Assembly: GCA_016717305.1 (NCBI GenBank)
Contig: JADKFY010000002.1
Coordinates: 248,001-312,000, forward strand
Source of the DNA: Flavobacteriales bacterium
GTDB lineage: Bacteria; Bacteroidota; Bacteroidia; Flavobacteriales_F; PHOS-HE28
Length of the DNA: 64,000 nucleotides
Direction: 5' to 3'
The notes beneath the pieces were generated by a model. It did not search any database and was not told the origin of the DNA. It saw nothing but the letters and a program-made list of their open reading frames with translations. Position 1 is the stretch's first letter, and each line of letters starts with the position of its first letter. Both the position numbers and the translations under genes were made by a program. Positions 34,455-43,321 of this stretch are shown here, in pieces.

Positions 34455-36581
34455 ATGTACCGTCATCTCCTCAACCTGGTCCTTGGTCTGCTGGTTAGTT
34501 CCGGTGCATGGGCCACGCATGTGCTGGGAGGCGAGATGTACTATGACAAGTTGAGTGGTAACCAGTATCAGATCACGTTGAAACTGTATCGGGATTGCGG
34601 GCCGGGAAACACGAATGGCACGGCCTTCGACGCGGAGGCGAAACTCGTGGTCTTCGATGGCAACGGAGCACAACAGTTCGTCATCGACGTGCCCTTCACC
34701 GGTGAACAGACAGTGCCTGTTGAGTTGAACAATCCGTGCTTGGCCGCACCGCCTTCGATCTGTGCCACGTGGACGGAGTACATCACGCTCGTCGACCTTC
34801 CTCCCAACACGGAAGGCTATGTGATCAGTTATCAACGTTGTTGCCGCACACCTACAATGGTGAATTTGCCAACGGGTCTGTTGCAAGGACTTACCTGTAC
34901 GGTGCAGATCCCGCCCGTTCAATCCGGTCCCAATAGCAGCCCCCGTTTCAATGATTACCCGCCGATCGCCATGTGCATGGACGAGGATATGGTGTTCGAT
35001 CATTCGGCCACCGACCCTGATGGTGATTCACTGGTCTATGATCTCTTCACACCCTTCCAAGGTGCCGATGCCATTGACCCGGCACCCTATGCACCGCCAC
35101 CACCGTATTTTCCGATCGTCTGGGCAGCAGGATATTCAGGTATTGACCCTATGGACGGAAACCCGCCCATGGCGATCGATGGTTCCACCGGAGAACTAAC
35201 GGTCCACCCCACCTTGTTGGGGTCGTTCACAGTAGGTGTTCGTGTACGTGAATACCGAGATGGTGTTTTACTGAGCGCCAGTATCAGGGACCTACGCTTC
35301 GATGTTGTCCTATGCGATATCACGATCATCGCGAATGTGCAAGGACAGTCCGTTGAGCAATTGTGTTCCGGTAGGACAGTTGAGCCTATCAACGAAAGTG
35401 TGAACGGCCAATTCTACCATTGGGATTTCGGAGTGCAAGGTATATTGTCGGATACCTCAGACCTTGAGTTCCCGACATGGACGTATGCGGATACCGGCAG
35501 CTACGACATCACATTGATCGCAAACCCCGGCTGGCCGTGTGCGGATACCACGGTATCCACCTTCCAAGTCTATTTGCCATTGGAGCCCTACTTCGCACGG
35601 CCGCCGATCCGTTGTCCGAACGAACCGGCCCAATTTATTGCGGAGGGCAGTTTGACCACGACCACGTTAGTCACTTGGGATCTGGGCACGGCAGGTTCCC
35701 CGGAACAGGCAACAGGACCGCTCATTTTCGCGGAATTCGCTGAACTGGGTGGGCATCCCGTAGTGCTCACCGTGGAGGACCATGGATGTTCGGCCAGTTA
35801 CGCCGATTCGGTGATGGTCTATCCACGGATCATCATGGACCTGGAAACGGATCGTGCGGGATGTGAAAAGACCATGTTCGCATTCAGTGGCACAGCGGAG
35901 GCATGGACCCCCGTTCAATTCGCTTGGGACTTTGGGGATGGGGAATTGGCCAATGGTCCGGATGTGGAGCATGTATATGCCGACCCCGGACTGTACGATG
36001 TATCATTGAACACATGGACCTTGGATGGCTGCATCGATCAAGCCACGATCACCTTGCCCGATCAGGTGGAGGTATTCCCTATACCGATCGCGGAGTTCAC
36101 CATTGAGCCAGCCACGGTGAGCCTACTGGATCCGCGCGTAGAGGTGGTGGACTTCTCGCAGTTGGCGGAAGAGTGGACCTACGAAATCGAAGGGAAGACC
36201 GTGACAACACCGTCCTTCGACTACCTGTTCGATGATGCTGGTCGCTTCAACATTTTGCTCACTGTAACCAGCGGCGAGAACTGTACGGATACGGTCACGC
36301 ACACGGTCTTTGTGATGGACCATCTGTTCTATGCACCCAATGCCTTCACGCCGGATGGTGATGGGCTGAACGACACTTTTGCACCGTTGGTGAAAGGTGC
36401 CAGGTTGTACGAGATCATCATTACCGATCGCTGGGGTATCGAGCGTTTCCGAAGCACCGACCCCAAGGCCGAATGGTCGGGCGATGGCCTACCCCAAGGC
36501 ATTTTCGGCTACCAAGTTCGTATTGCCGAACATGGCGCGTATCGCAAGGAATACAAGGGTTTTGTTACGTTGTTGCGGTGA
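34455..36581 (+). CDS. CHU_C surface protein, paralogue of the upstream gene
   Basis: A 708-residue exported protein. The signal peptide is MYRHLLNLVLGLLVSSGAWA, then THVLGGEMYYDKLSGNQYQI and LYRDCGPGNTNGT, which align closely with the preceding gene. PKD-like repeats follow (FAWDFGDGELANG near residue 490) and a CHU_C domain closes the protein (FYAPNAFTPDGDGLND...WGIERFR...FVTLLR). The ATG at 34455 is used; an upstream TTG at 34431 would add eight hydrophilic residues. T9SS type B export and surface display are inferred from the C-terminus. The two tandem genes arose by duplication and have diverged. Confidence 0.82.
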   Translation: MYRHLLNLVLGLLVSSGAWATHVLGGEMYYDKLSGNQYQITLKLYRDCGPGNTNGTAFDAEAKLVVFDGNGAQQFVIDVPFTGEQTVPVELNNPCLAAPPSICATWTEYITLVDLPPNTEGYVISYQRCCRTPTMVNLPTGLLQGLTCTVQIPPVQSGPNSSPRFNDYPPIAMCMDEDMVFDHSATDPDGDSLVYDLFTPFQGADAIDPAPYAPPPPYFPIVWAAGYSGIDPMDGNPPMAIDGSTGELTVHPTLLGSFTVGVRVREYRDGVLLSASIRDLRFDVVLCDITIIANVQGQSVEQLCSGRTVEPINESVNGQFYHWDFGVQGILSDTSDLEFPTWTYADTGSYDITLIANPGWPCADTTVSTFQVYLPLEPYFARPPIRCPNEPAQFIAEGSLTTTTLVTWDLGTAGSPEQATGPLIFAEFAELGGHPVVLTVEDHGCSASYADSVMVYPRIIMDLETDRAGCEKTMFAFSGTAEAWTPVQFAWDFGDGELANGPDVEHVYADPGLYDVSLNTWTLDGCIDQATITLPDQVEVFPIPIAEFTIEPATVSLLDPRVEVVDFSQLAEEWTYEIEGKTVTTPSFDYLFDDAGRFNILLTVTSGENCTDTVTHTVFVMDHLFYAPNAFTPDGDGLNDTFAPLVKGARLYEIIITDRWGIERFRSTDPKAEWSGDGLPQGIFGYQVRIAEHGAYRKEYKGFVTLLR

Positions 36582-36609
36582 CCGGGTTGGCTGATCACTG
36601 CATCTGACC

Positions 36610-37062
36610 TCACTCCCCCCGCTCCATATCCACGTGCATGATCCCATCCCACATATAGTCGGGGCCAACGCGCGCATAACCGAAACGTGCATAGAATTTT
36701 TCGAGGTGTGATTGAGCGGCCAACGCTGATGTGCGCGTACCATATTGTTCAAGTAGGATATCCATGGCGCGCTGCATCAATTCGCTTGCTAGGCTCTGGT
36801 TGCGCTGATCGTTGCGCACCACGATCCGGCCGACATGGGGTAGACCGTGTTCATCCGGGGGAAGGATCCGTCCATAAGCGATCAATTCATCCTCTTCATT
36901 TTGTGCCAGCAAGTGGATCGCGGTCGGGTCGGCTCCGTCTATTTCGGGATATGCGCAAGCTTGCTCCACAACGAAAACGTCCACGCGCAATTTCAAGAGG
37001 TCATACAACTCCTTGTTCGTGAGTTCGTCAAAAACCTTGATGCTCCAGCGCGTCCCGTTCAT
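36610..37062 (-). CDS. GNAT acetyltransferase, ElaA-like
   Basis: A 150-residue N-acetyltransferase. The ElaA subfamily pattern is clear: W..K.FDEL, LYDLLKLRVDVFVVEQACAYPEIDG, then VGRIVVRNDQRNQSLASELMQRAM (acetyl-CoA loop) and FYARFGYARVGPDYMWDGIMHV. The substrate is not known for the family. The ATG overlaps the stop of the AddA-like gene by four bases (ATGA), so it is cotranscribed with it. Confidence 0.9.
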   Translation of the reverse strand: MNGTRWSIKVFDELTNKELYDLLKLRVDVFVVEQACAYPEIDGADPTAIHLLAQNEEDELIAYGRILPPDEHGLPHVGRIVVRNDQRNQSLASELMQRAMDILLEQYGTRTSALAAQSHLEKFYARFGYARVGPDYMWDGIMHVDMERGE

Positions 37063-40000
37063 TGCAAGGGTATAAGGGCGCCCGTCGCCATGTACCAGAT
37101 CGCACCATCCACATGGACATGGCCTAGTTCGCGTAGGAGTGCGAAGTAGCCTTGCAATTGATCCGCGTGGTCGGCGGAAGGGTTACCGGTCTTGATCTCC
37201 AGAACGCGGATCCGATCACCTTCGATCAACATGCGATCGGGTCGAATGCTGTTGCCTTCGGCAGTGATCAATGCGGCTTCAGAGCGAACATCGGCGAGGG
37301 GTGCGAACCAAGGTGCAAGGTCATTCGCTTGGATCCGTGGTCCGAGCGTTCGAAGCAAGACCTCGGCTTGAGCGGAAGTCAGATCACCGGCAGCCACGGA
37401 CCGTGTGATCGCCATCTGAAGATCGTCCTTGGTGCGCGATGCGGCAAGCACAGCATGCACGGCGGTACCAAACGCACTGTGCGTTTCCGGTGCTTCGGGA
37501 TCCCAATCAACAGGTGCTTCGAAGCGGATCGTAAGCGCTGGTAGCGCGCCGCCGGAGGTCACGTTGACCAGCGGCTCGCTCGGCGCCACAACGGTAGATC
37601 TGCGTGGCTTTTCTGTGGAGCCCCTATCGGAAACCAATTGGGGCGAAGCATTGATGAATTCGATCAACGCCTTGTTCACAGTGTCATTGGAATCCGGGAC
37701 GTAGGCATAGAGCCGCTGCTCCGGCCGAGTGAACGCAACATACAAAAGATTCATTTCGTCCAATATGCGCAAGCCTTCTTCGGTCACGAGTTCAGGTACT
37801 CCGGCATTGCGCAGCGTTTTGTTGTCACGCACGAGGGCTACATCCAGTTCGGGTACTGCGGCACCAGGATCCACCCAGAACAATTCGCCATGGTTCTTTC
37901 CGCCTGTCATACGCGTGTCGGGCACGATCACCACCGGGAACTGCAGGCCCTTCGATTTGTGTACGGTCATGATCCGTACAGCAGTTGTCGAGCCGCTGGC
38001 ACCAGCGTTACGTTCGCCGCCTTTGCGCTCCCAATGTTCCAAGAAGCCACCGATGTCCTGTGCATGGTCCGTGGTCCAAGAGTGAACTTCATCCAAGAGC
38101 GTAAGTACGGCACTGTCCGTCGCGGGATCCAAGTTGTTCGCTCGTGCCAGTTCTATTACCAAAGCTGCTACCGTAGTCCGCAAACCGGGATCACCATGAT
38201 CTTTCAACCAGGTGCGCAGCAGAGCAAGGGGATCTGGCAATACGTCACTTGGCGGGAACAGCGGAAGTGAATTCCCGTCCTCCTCATTGGGTCGCGAACC
38301 ATCCAACAACGCTTGCCATTGCAGCACGGAGGCAGCGATCGCTTCTTCTCCTGCATGGATGAAGCGCAAAAGGTCGATAAGCAATTGGATGGCCGGGTCG
38401 GCAGCGAGCTGAAGTCCATCGGGCGAAACAACAGCATGTCCATGTTCCATGAGGTGCTCTGCTACTACACGCCCCACGCGCTTGCCTCGAACGAGAATTG
38501 CGATGTCGCCCGGTGCGAATCCATCGCGAAGCGCCTGATCCAAATAGCCAAGCGTGTGGTCCAGCATTTCCTGCGTGGCCTCCTCACCACGCACGCCGGG
38601 TGCAGCGCGGTCCATCCGCACGAGCCCTTCATCCTTGTGTGATGTGCGTTGATCGTGCTTGTCGAATACTTTCTGAAGGTCTTCCGGAAGCTGCGTCGCC
38701 AAGGCATCGAACAATGCGTTGTTGAAGTTGATGATCCGTTGAGCGGATCGTCTGTTGTGTGAGAGGGGTTCACCGTTCTTGAAGTTGCGATCCAAGGTCG
38801 CTTCACGCAAGATCTCCACGGGATCATCTGAACGACCGAACACCTTGGGCAATTCCACGAAGAGCCTTACTTCCCCATTTCGCCAACGATAGATCGCTTG
38901 TTTCGCATCGCCAACGAGCAAGGCACTTCCTCCGGTGTCCAATGCATTTTCGATCAAGGGTAATAGTGCGTTCCACTGTAATAAGGAAGTGTCCTGGAAT
39001 TCGTCGATCAGGAAGTGCCGGTACTTCTCTCCGAGCCGTTCGTAAATGAAGGGCACGGGTTCGTGTTTTACTACTTCGGCCACACGACGGGTAAGGTCGC
39101 TAAAGAATGCAACGGCATCTTCGCGCTTCAGCGCTTCCAATTTCGCATCCAGTTCGTGCAGCGCGAAAGCGGCCAAAAGTTCGCGGGCCACGGCGCGCTG
39201 TACCAAATAGTGGCTATGTTGATCAATGCGCAATTGCTCCGCTTCTTGGAACAAGGTGGTCAGGTCGTTCGCTATGCGGTCCAAGGCGGCGATGGCACTT
39301 GCCGAGGCCTTTCCGGAATTCCACTTGCCGGTCTCCATCGGCTTTAGCGCATTCGGCCCGGGCGGGTTCCACTCGTCCGAGAACTGGACAAGCTTGCGGA
39401 AGTAGGAGAGGATACCGCCTTTCCCGTGCGCTACTTCGTTGTCTCCGAGACCATGTTGTGCGAACAGGTCCAAGCTCTTTTTGCCGATCGCATGCACCAT
39501 GTTGCGGAATGCAGCTGTTTCCTTATTGAGCCGATCCCGCAATGCAATGATGTCCGCACTGTTGCTGGACCGAAGCTTCTCCAGTGGTCCGATCGCACTC
39601 TCCTTCTGTAGTTCGTTACTGAGCTCGTACAGAGGCTTCACCGGGTCCCATGATCGCTCTTCGTGCAGCAATTGCATGCAGGCCTGGGTGAGTAGTTCGG
39701 TTATGCGTGCATCATTACCGGCCTCCTCGATCAAGGCCTCCACCGCACGGCTGCGGTAGTGGTCCTGCTCGGTGGTCATTTGCATATCAGCATCCAATCG
39801 CAGGTCACGTGCGAAGGGTCTCACCACCTTCCGGGTGAATGCATCGATGGTACTGATCGCCACCTCGCTCCAGTTGTGGAGCATGTGGACGAGCACGGCA
39901 TTGGCCCGGATCACGAGCGTCGCTTCGTCCACACCTGACTGCCGCTGCAGATGCTCCAGAAGGTCCCGCATTGGCCCCTCGTGGAACTCGCCTTTCGCTA

Positions 40001-40181
40001 ATTTCTCCAGATAGCCGATCACCCGTTCTTTCATTTCGGCGGCGGCCTTGTTCGTGAAGGTCAACGCCAATACGTGCAGGTACGCGGCATGGTCATCGCC
40101 TTTAAGACAATGGCCCAAGTAATGTTTTACCAAGGCATGCGTTTTGCCTGCACCTGCGGAACTGTGGAGCACCTCGAACAT
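37059..40181 (-). CDS. AddA-like UvrD-family helicase with C-terminal nuclease
   Basis: A 1040-residue superfamily 1A helicase. Walker A is HSSAGAGKTHALV at residues 6-18, ALTFTNKAAAEMKERV is motif Ia, LIDEFQDTSLLQW near 400 is the Walker B, and VHKSKGLQFPVVIVPD near 745 and NLLYVAFTRPEQRLY are motifs V and VI. The C-terminus has PDRMLIEGDRIRVLEIKTG, which carries the D and E-x-K of a RecB-type nuclease. With the AddB-like protein at 29132 it should form a DNA end-resection complex. The gene ends in a four-base overlap with the acetyltransferase. A TAACTTGC element precedes the start. Confidence 0.9.
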   Translation of the reverse strand: MFEVLHSSAGAGKTHALVKHYLGHCLKGDDHAAYLHVLALTFTNKAAAEMKERVIGYLEKLAKGEFHEGPMRDLLEHLQRQSGVDEATLVIRANAVLVHMLHNWSEVAISTIDAFTRKVVRPFARDLRLDADMQMTTEQDHYRSRAVEALIEEAGNDARITELLTQACMQLLHEERSWDPVKPLYELSNELQKESAIGPLEKLRSSNSADIIALRDRLNKETAAFRNMVHAIGKKSLDLFAQHGLGDNEVAHGKGGILSYFRKLVQFSDEWNPPGPNALKPMETGKWNSGKASASAIAALDRIANDLTTLFQEAEQLRIDQHSHYLVQRAVARELLAAFALHELDAKLEALKREDAVAFFSDLTRRVAEVVKHEPVPFIYERLGEKYRHFLIDEFQDTSLLQWNALLPLIENALDTGGSALLVGDAKQAIYRWRNGEVRLFVELPKVFGRSDDPVEILREATLDRNFKNGEPLSHNRRSAQRIINFNNALFDALATQLPEDLQKVFDKHDQRTSHKDEGLVRMDRAAPGVRGEEATQEMLDHTLGYLDQALRDGFAPGDIAILVRGKRVGRVVAEHLMEHGHAVVSPDGLQLAADPAIQLLIDLLRFIHAGEEAIAASVLQWQALLDGSRPNEEDGNSLPLFPPSDVLPDPLALLRTWLKDHGDPGLRTTVAALVIELARANNLDPATDSAVLTLLDEVHSWTTDHAQDIGGFLEHWERKGGERNAGASGSTTAVRIMTVHKSKGLQFPVVIVPDTRMTGGKNHGELFWVDPGAAVPELDVALVRDNKTLRNAGVPELVTEEGLRILDEMNLLYVAFTRPEQRLYAYVPDSNDTVNKALIEFINASPQLVSDRGSTEKPRRSTVVAPSEPLVNVTSGGALPALTIRFEAPVDWDPEAPETHSAFGTAVHAVLAASRTKDDLQMAITRSVAAGDLTSAQAEVLLRTLGPRIQANDLAPWFAPLADVRSEAALITAEGNSIRPDRMLIEGDRIRVLEIKTGNPSADHADQLQGYFALLRELGHVHVDGAIWYMATGALIPLQ

Positions 40182-40338
40182 GGTTGCAAGTTATTGCTGC
40201 GGATGAATGTTGCGTTGCCATCCTGTTCAGGTTCTGTATTACGGGGGAGCGAATGATCCGGGTTGAAGTGCGTTGGTAGGTTTCCCCGTTAAGCACAGTG
40301 ATTGTGACCAAGGTCATCCGAAGCCTTGGTCGATGCCG

Positions 40339-40346
40339 TAACTTTG
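40339..40346 (+). promoter_or_regulatory. Bacteroidota-type -7 box (TAACTTTG)
   Basis: TAACTTTG matches TAnnTTTG exactly, 40 bases ahead of the MbnP-like ATG. No TTG at ideal -33 spacing was found (the nearest are 10 and 34 bases away). Confidence 0.45.
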
Positions 40347-40386
40347 TGGGGTACAGAACGTTCTGTACGCATCAATACGGCCTCAA

Positions 40387-41172
40387 ATGCGCATGAACTT
40401 CAGTCGTTCGATCTTTCTTTTGACACTTGCATCGGGTCTGTTGGCCATGCCGGGTTGTAAACCCGATCCTGTTGAGCCGGATCCACCGCCAACGCCGCCG
40501 GTAAGCACGACAGGCACCTTACGCATTCAGGTCCAACCCACGTGGGATGGCGCACCCTTCGCATTGAACACGGTGTATCACAACGTGAGCAATTATCGCG
40601 TTAAAGTTGAGATGTTGAAATTCTACTTGGGGAACATGCGGCTGATCGCCGGAACCGACACGGTGCTTGTGAAGGATGTTGCCTTGTTCGATGCGGCCAA
40701 TGGTCCCCTGATGGTGCAAGGAAGCGTGGAGCAAGGAACGTGGACGGGTTTTATTGCGGGTCTGGGTGTCCCCATGGCGTTGAATGATGCCGACCCGATC
40801 GTGTATAGTCCCGGTCACCCGCTCAGCCTTTCCAATGGAACATATTGGTCCTGGGCAACAGCGTATCGCTTCGTCATGTTCGATGGTCGTTTTGATACGG
40901 ATCCAGCAGGCACTTTAGCTCCGGCCCAGCTCATGTCAATTCACACCGGGCTGAACGCCATGTATCGTGAATTTGAACTGCCTTTGGCGAATGGACTCAC
41001 GATCACAGCTGGGAACACCACCACATTGACGCTTGAGATGGCGGTGGATGCGTTCTTCTATTCACCCACGGATACCATCGATCTGGCTGTCGATAATCAA
41101 TCGCATGGGGACAATGCCCCCTTGGCCACCATGCTCACGAACAATGTGGTGCATAGCCTGAGTGTGCAGTGA
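40387..41172 (+). CDS. MbnP-family lipoprotein (putative copper-binding)
   Basis: A 261-residue lipoprotein; the signal ends LLAMPGC with Cys24 as the lipidated residue. A proline-rich linker (EPDPPPTPPVS) leads to a beta-sandwich with NYRVKVEMLKFYLGNMRL, YWSWATAYRFVMFDG and DNAPLATMLTNNVVHSLSV, the pattern of MbnP proteins. In methanotrophs MbnP is a periplasmic copper binder whose tryptophan is oxidised to kynurenine by the di-haem enzyme MbnH. Here the next two genes encode di-haem lipoproteins of that family, the first overlapping by four bases. The modified tryptophan would be one of the YWSW pair, which is inference. Function in Bacteroidota is not established. Confidence 0.75.
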   Translation: MRMNFSRSIFLLTLASGLLAMPGCKPDPVEPDPPPTPPVSTTGTLRIQVQPTWDGAPFALNTVYHNVSNYRVKVEMLKFYLGNMRLIAGTDTVLVKDVALFDAANGPLMVQGSVEQGTWTGFIAGLGVPMALNDADPIVYSPGHPLSLSNGTYWSWATAYRFVMFDGRFDTDPAGTLAPAQLMSIHTGLNAMYREFELPLANGLTITAGNTTTLTLEMAVDAFFYSPTDTIDLAVDNQSHGDNAPLATMLTNNVVHSLSVQ

Positions 41173-42194
41173 AGCATTCGGTCCATAACGCAGTGGTCGT
41201 GTTCTTCGGGGCTGCCTTGTTGGTCGGTTGTCGAAGGGATCCGGCCTTGATCGAAGCCCGGATCGATGCACTCTTCGTGTTGGACCTTCCGCCCGGTGCG
41301 CCCTTGGTAAGTGTGCCCGCTGATGCGCCCATGACCCAAGCAGCAGTGGAATTGGGGAAAGCACTTTTCTTCGATCCACGACTGTCGCGCAATGGCACGA
41401 TCTCCTGTGCTTCGTGTCATTTTCCCGACCACGCGTTCAGCGATACCATGGCATTCAGTCGAGGGATCGAAGGACAACTAGGCATGCGCAATGCACCCAC
41501 ATTGGCGAACGTGGCGTACCATCCGTATTTCTTCCGCGATGGTGGTGTGCCCGACCTTGAACGGCAAGTGATCGCACCGATCCTGGATCCCGTGGAAATG
41601 GACCACGACCTTATGTTGGCCGCAGCTGCAGTGAACACCGATCCGGCGTATCGGGCGTTGAGCCAGTTAGTCTATGGTCGCGCTATTGACCCTTTCGTTC
41701 TTACTCGGGCCATCGCCACCTACGAGCGCACGTTGATCAGTGGGTGGTCGCGTTATGATCGGTTCGTTTACCGTGGAGAATTAGGAGCTCTTACCGCCCA
41801 GGAACAGAACGGGATGGCACTCTTCAATAGTGAAGAATTGAACTGTACGGGGTGCCACAATGGATTCGATCTGAGCGATCATTCCTTGCAGAACATCGGA
41901 CAATATTTGGAGTACGCGGATCCAGGCCGGGAGCGGATCACCGTGGACCCGGCGGACAACGGAAAATTCAAGGTGCCCACCTTGCGCAACATAGCACTTA
42001 CTGCACCGTATATGCACGATGGGGCCATGTCGAGCTTGAGCCAAGTGATCGATCATTTTGCCAGCGGAGGTCTGGCACATCCAAATAGAAGTGCAGAAAT
42101 GTCGAGCTTTGCTATCACAGCGGAGGAAAAGGCGGACCTGATAGCCTTCTTGAACAGTCTTACGGACGAGCAGAGCATAGACCAAGTACGATGA
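41169..42194 (+). CDS. Di-haem cytochrome c peroxidase/MbnH-like lipoprotein
   Basis: A 341-residue exported protein with lipobox LLVGC (Cys21) and two haem c motifs, CASCH (residues 80-84) and CTGCH near 224, in the arrangement of the CCP/MauG superfamily. Supporting motifs are DPRLSRNGTISC, RNAPTLANVAYHPYFFRDG and YMHDGAMSSLSQVIDHFASGG. Such enzymes either reduce peroxide or carry out oxidation of a protein side chain, as MauG and MbnH do. The GTG start overlaps the MbnP stop (GTGA). Placement right after an MbnP-like gene favours the MbnH role over a plain peroxidase. Confidence 0.85.
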   Translation: MKHSVHNAVVVFFGAALLVGCRRDPALIEARIDALFVLDLPPGAPLVSVPADAPMTQAAVELGKALFFDPRLSRNGTISCASCHFPDHAFSDTMAFSRGIEGQLGMRNAPTLANVAYHPYFFRDGGVPDLERQVIAPILDPVEMDHDLMLAAAAVNTDPAYRALSQLVYGRAIDPFVLTRAIATYERTLISGWSRYDRFVYRGELGALTAQEQNGMALFNSEELNCTGCHNGFDLSDHSLQNIGQYLEYADPGRERITVDPADNGKFKVPTLRNIALTAPYMHDGAMSSLSQVIDHFASGGLAHPNRSAEMSSFAITAEEKADLIAFLNSLTDEQSIDQVR

Positions 42195-43303
42195 AACGGA
42201 TCATCCACTTCGTGATCGTTACGACTCTCCTGGTAATGTCGGGTTGCCGCCATGAACCGGAAGAAATTGTTGGTCCAGTAGGTCCGGGTGGGAATGGTGG
42301 TCCAACGCCAACTCCACTCACGGTAGTGATCCCTTCCAATTTTCCGCAAATGCCCATTCCGGCGGACAATCCGTTCACCGTTGAAGGTCTGGAACTTGGT
42401 CGCTACTTGTTCTACGACGAGCGTTTGTCTGGGAACAACACCCAATCCTGCGCATCATGCCATGCACCAGAGGTGGCCTTCACGGACCAGCACACCCGAT
42501 TCAGTACGGGTATTGACGGGATAGAGGGCAACCGGAATGCCATGGCACTGATCAATCTCGCTTGGGATACACGATATTTCTGGGATGGGCGCTCACTTAC
42601 TTTGGAAGATCAGATCCTTCAACCAGTGGTGAACCCGATCGAAATGCATGACACATGGCCGAATGCGCTTGCAAAGATCCAAGCCGACCCGGCATATCCG
42701 CCAAAGTTCCAGGTTGCATTCGGAACAAGTACAGTGGACTCCTTGCTCGTAGCAAAAGCGATCGCGCAATTCATTCGTACCATGATCAGTGGAAATTCCC
42801 GGTTCGATCGTTTCCAACGCGGCCAAGCGTTATTGACGATAGAAGAGCAGCAAGGGCTCGAATTGACGAGGATCGAAGGAGGATTTGGGCCGGGTGGTCA
42901 GGGCGGATCAGACTGTTTTCATTGCCATACCGAAGCCGGTAGCAGATTCACCGACGGCCAGCTGCACAACAACGGGTTGGACTCTGTATTCACCGACTTG
43001 GGTGCAGGCGGGGTTACTGGTAACCCGGAGGACATGGGCAGATTCAAGACACCCACATTGCACAACATTGAATTGACCGCACCGTATATGCACGACGGCC
43101 GGTTCGAGACCTTAGAGGAGGTGATCGAGCACTACAACTCCGGAGGTCATCCATCAACGACTGTTGATCCGTTCATGAAATATACGGTGGGTGGCTTGCA
43201 ATTGACGCCTGATAAGAAGCAGCAGCTGCGTGCATTTTTGGGAACGCTCACGGATATGGATTTCGTGAGCAACCCAGCGTTCCAGGATCCGGGGGAACCG
43301 TAA
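42191..43303 (+). CDS. Second di-haem cytochrome c peroxidase/MbnH-like lipoprotein
   Basis: A 370-residue paralogue of the preceding gene. Lipobox VMSGC (Cys19), then a short Gly/Pro linker, CASCH near residue 90 and CFHCH near 245, with NAMALINLAWDTRYFWDG and YMHDGRFETLEEVIEHYNSGG. The ATG overlaps the previous stop (ATGA), so three genes are translationally coupled. The two paralogues differ in the loops around the second haem, hinting at different substrates or redox roles. Either may be the partner of the MbnP-like protein. Confidence 0.85.
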   Translation: MKRIIHFVIVTTLLVMSGCRHEPEEIVGPVGPGGNGGPTPTPLTVVIPSNFPQMPIPADNPFTVEGLELGRYLFYDERLSGNNTQSCASCHAPEVAFTDQHTRFSTGIDGIEGNRNAMALINLAWDTRYFWDGRSLTLEDQILQPVVNPIEMHDTWPNALAKIQADPAYPPKFQVAFGTSTVDSLLVAKAIAQFIRTMISGNSRFDRFQRGQALLTIEEQQGLELTRIEGGFGPGGQGGSDCFHCHTEAGSRFTDGQLHNNGLDSVFTDLGAGGVTGNPEDMGRFKTPTLHNIELTAPYMHDGRFETLEEVIEHYNSGGHPSTTVDPFMKYTVGGLQLTPDKKQQLRAFLGTLTDMDFVSNPAFQDPGEP

Positions 43304-43321
43304 GGACTTCTGCTCCCTGAA

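Noticed and set aside
41169..43303. Ordinary bacterial cytochrome c peroxidases
   Set aside because: Not excluded biochemically, but the coupling to an MbnP-like gene makes the MbnH-type interpretation stronger.
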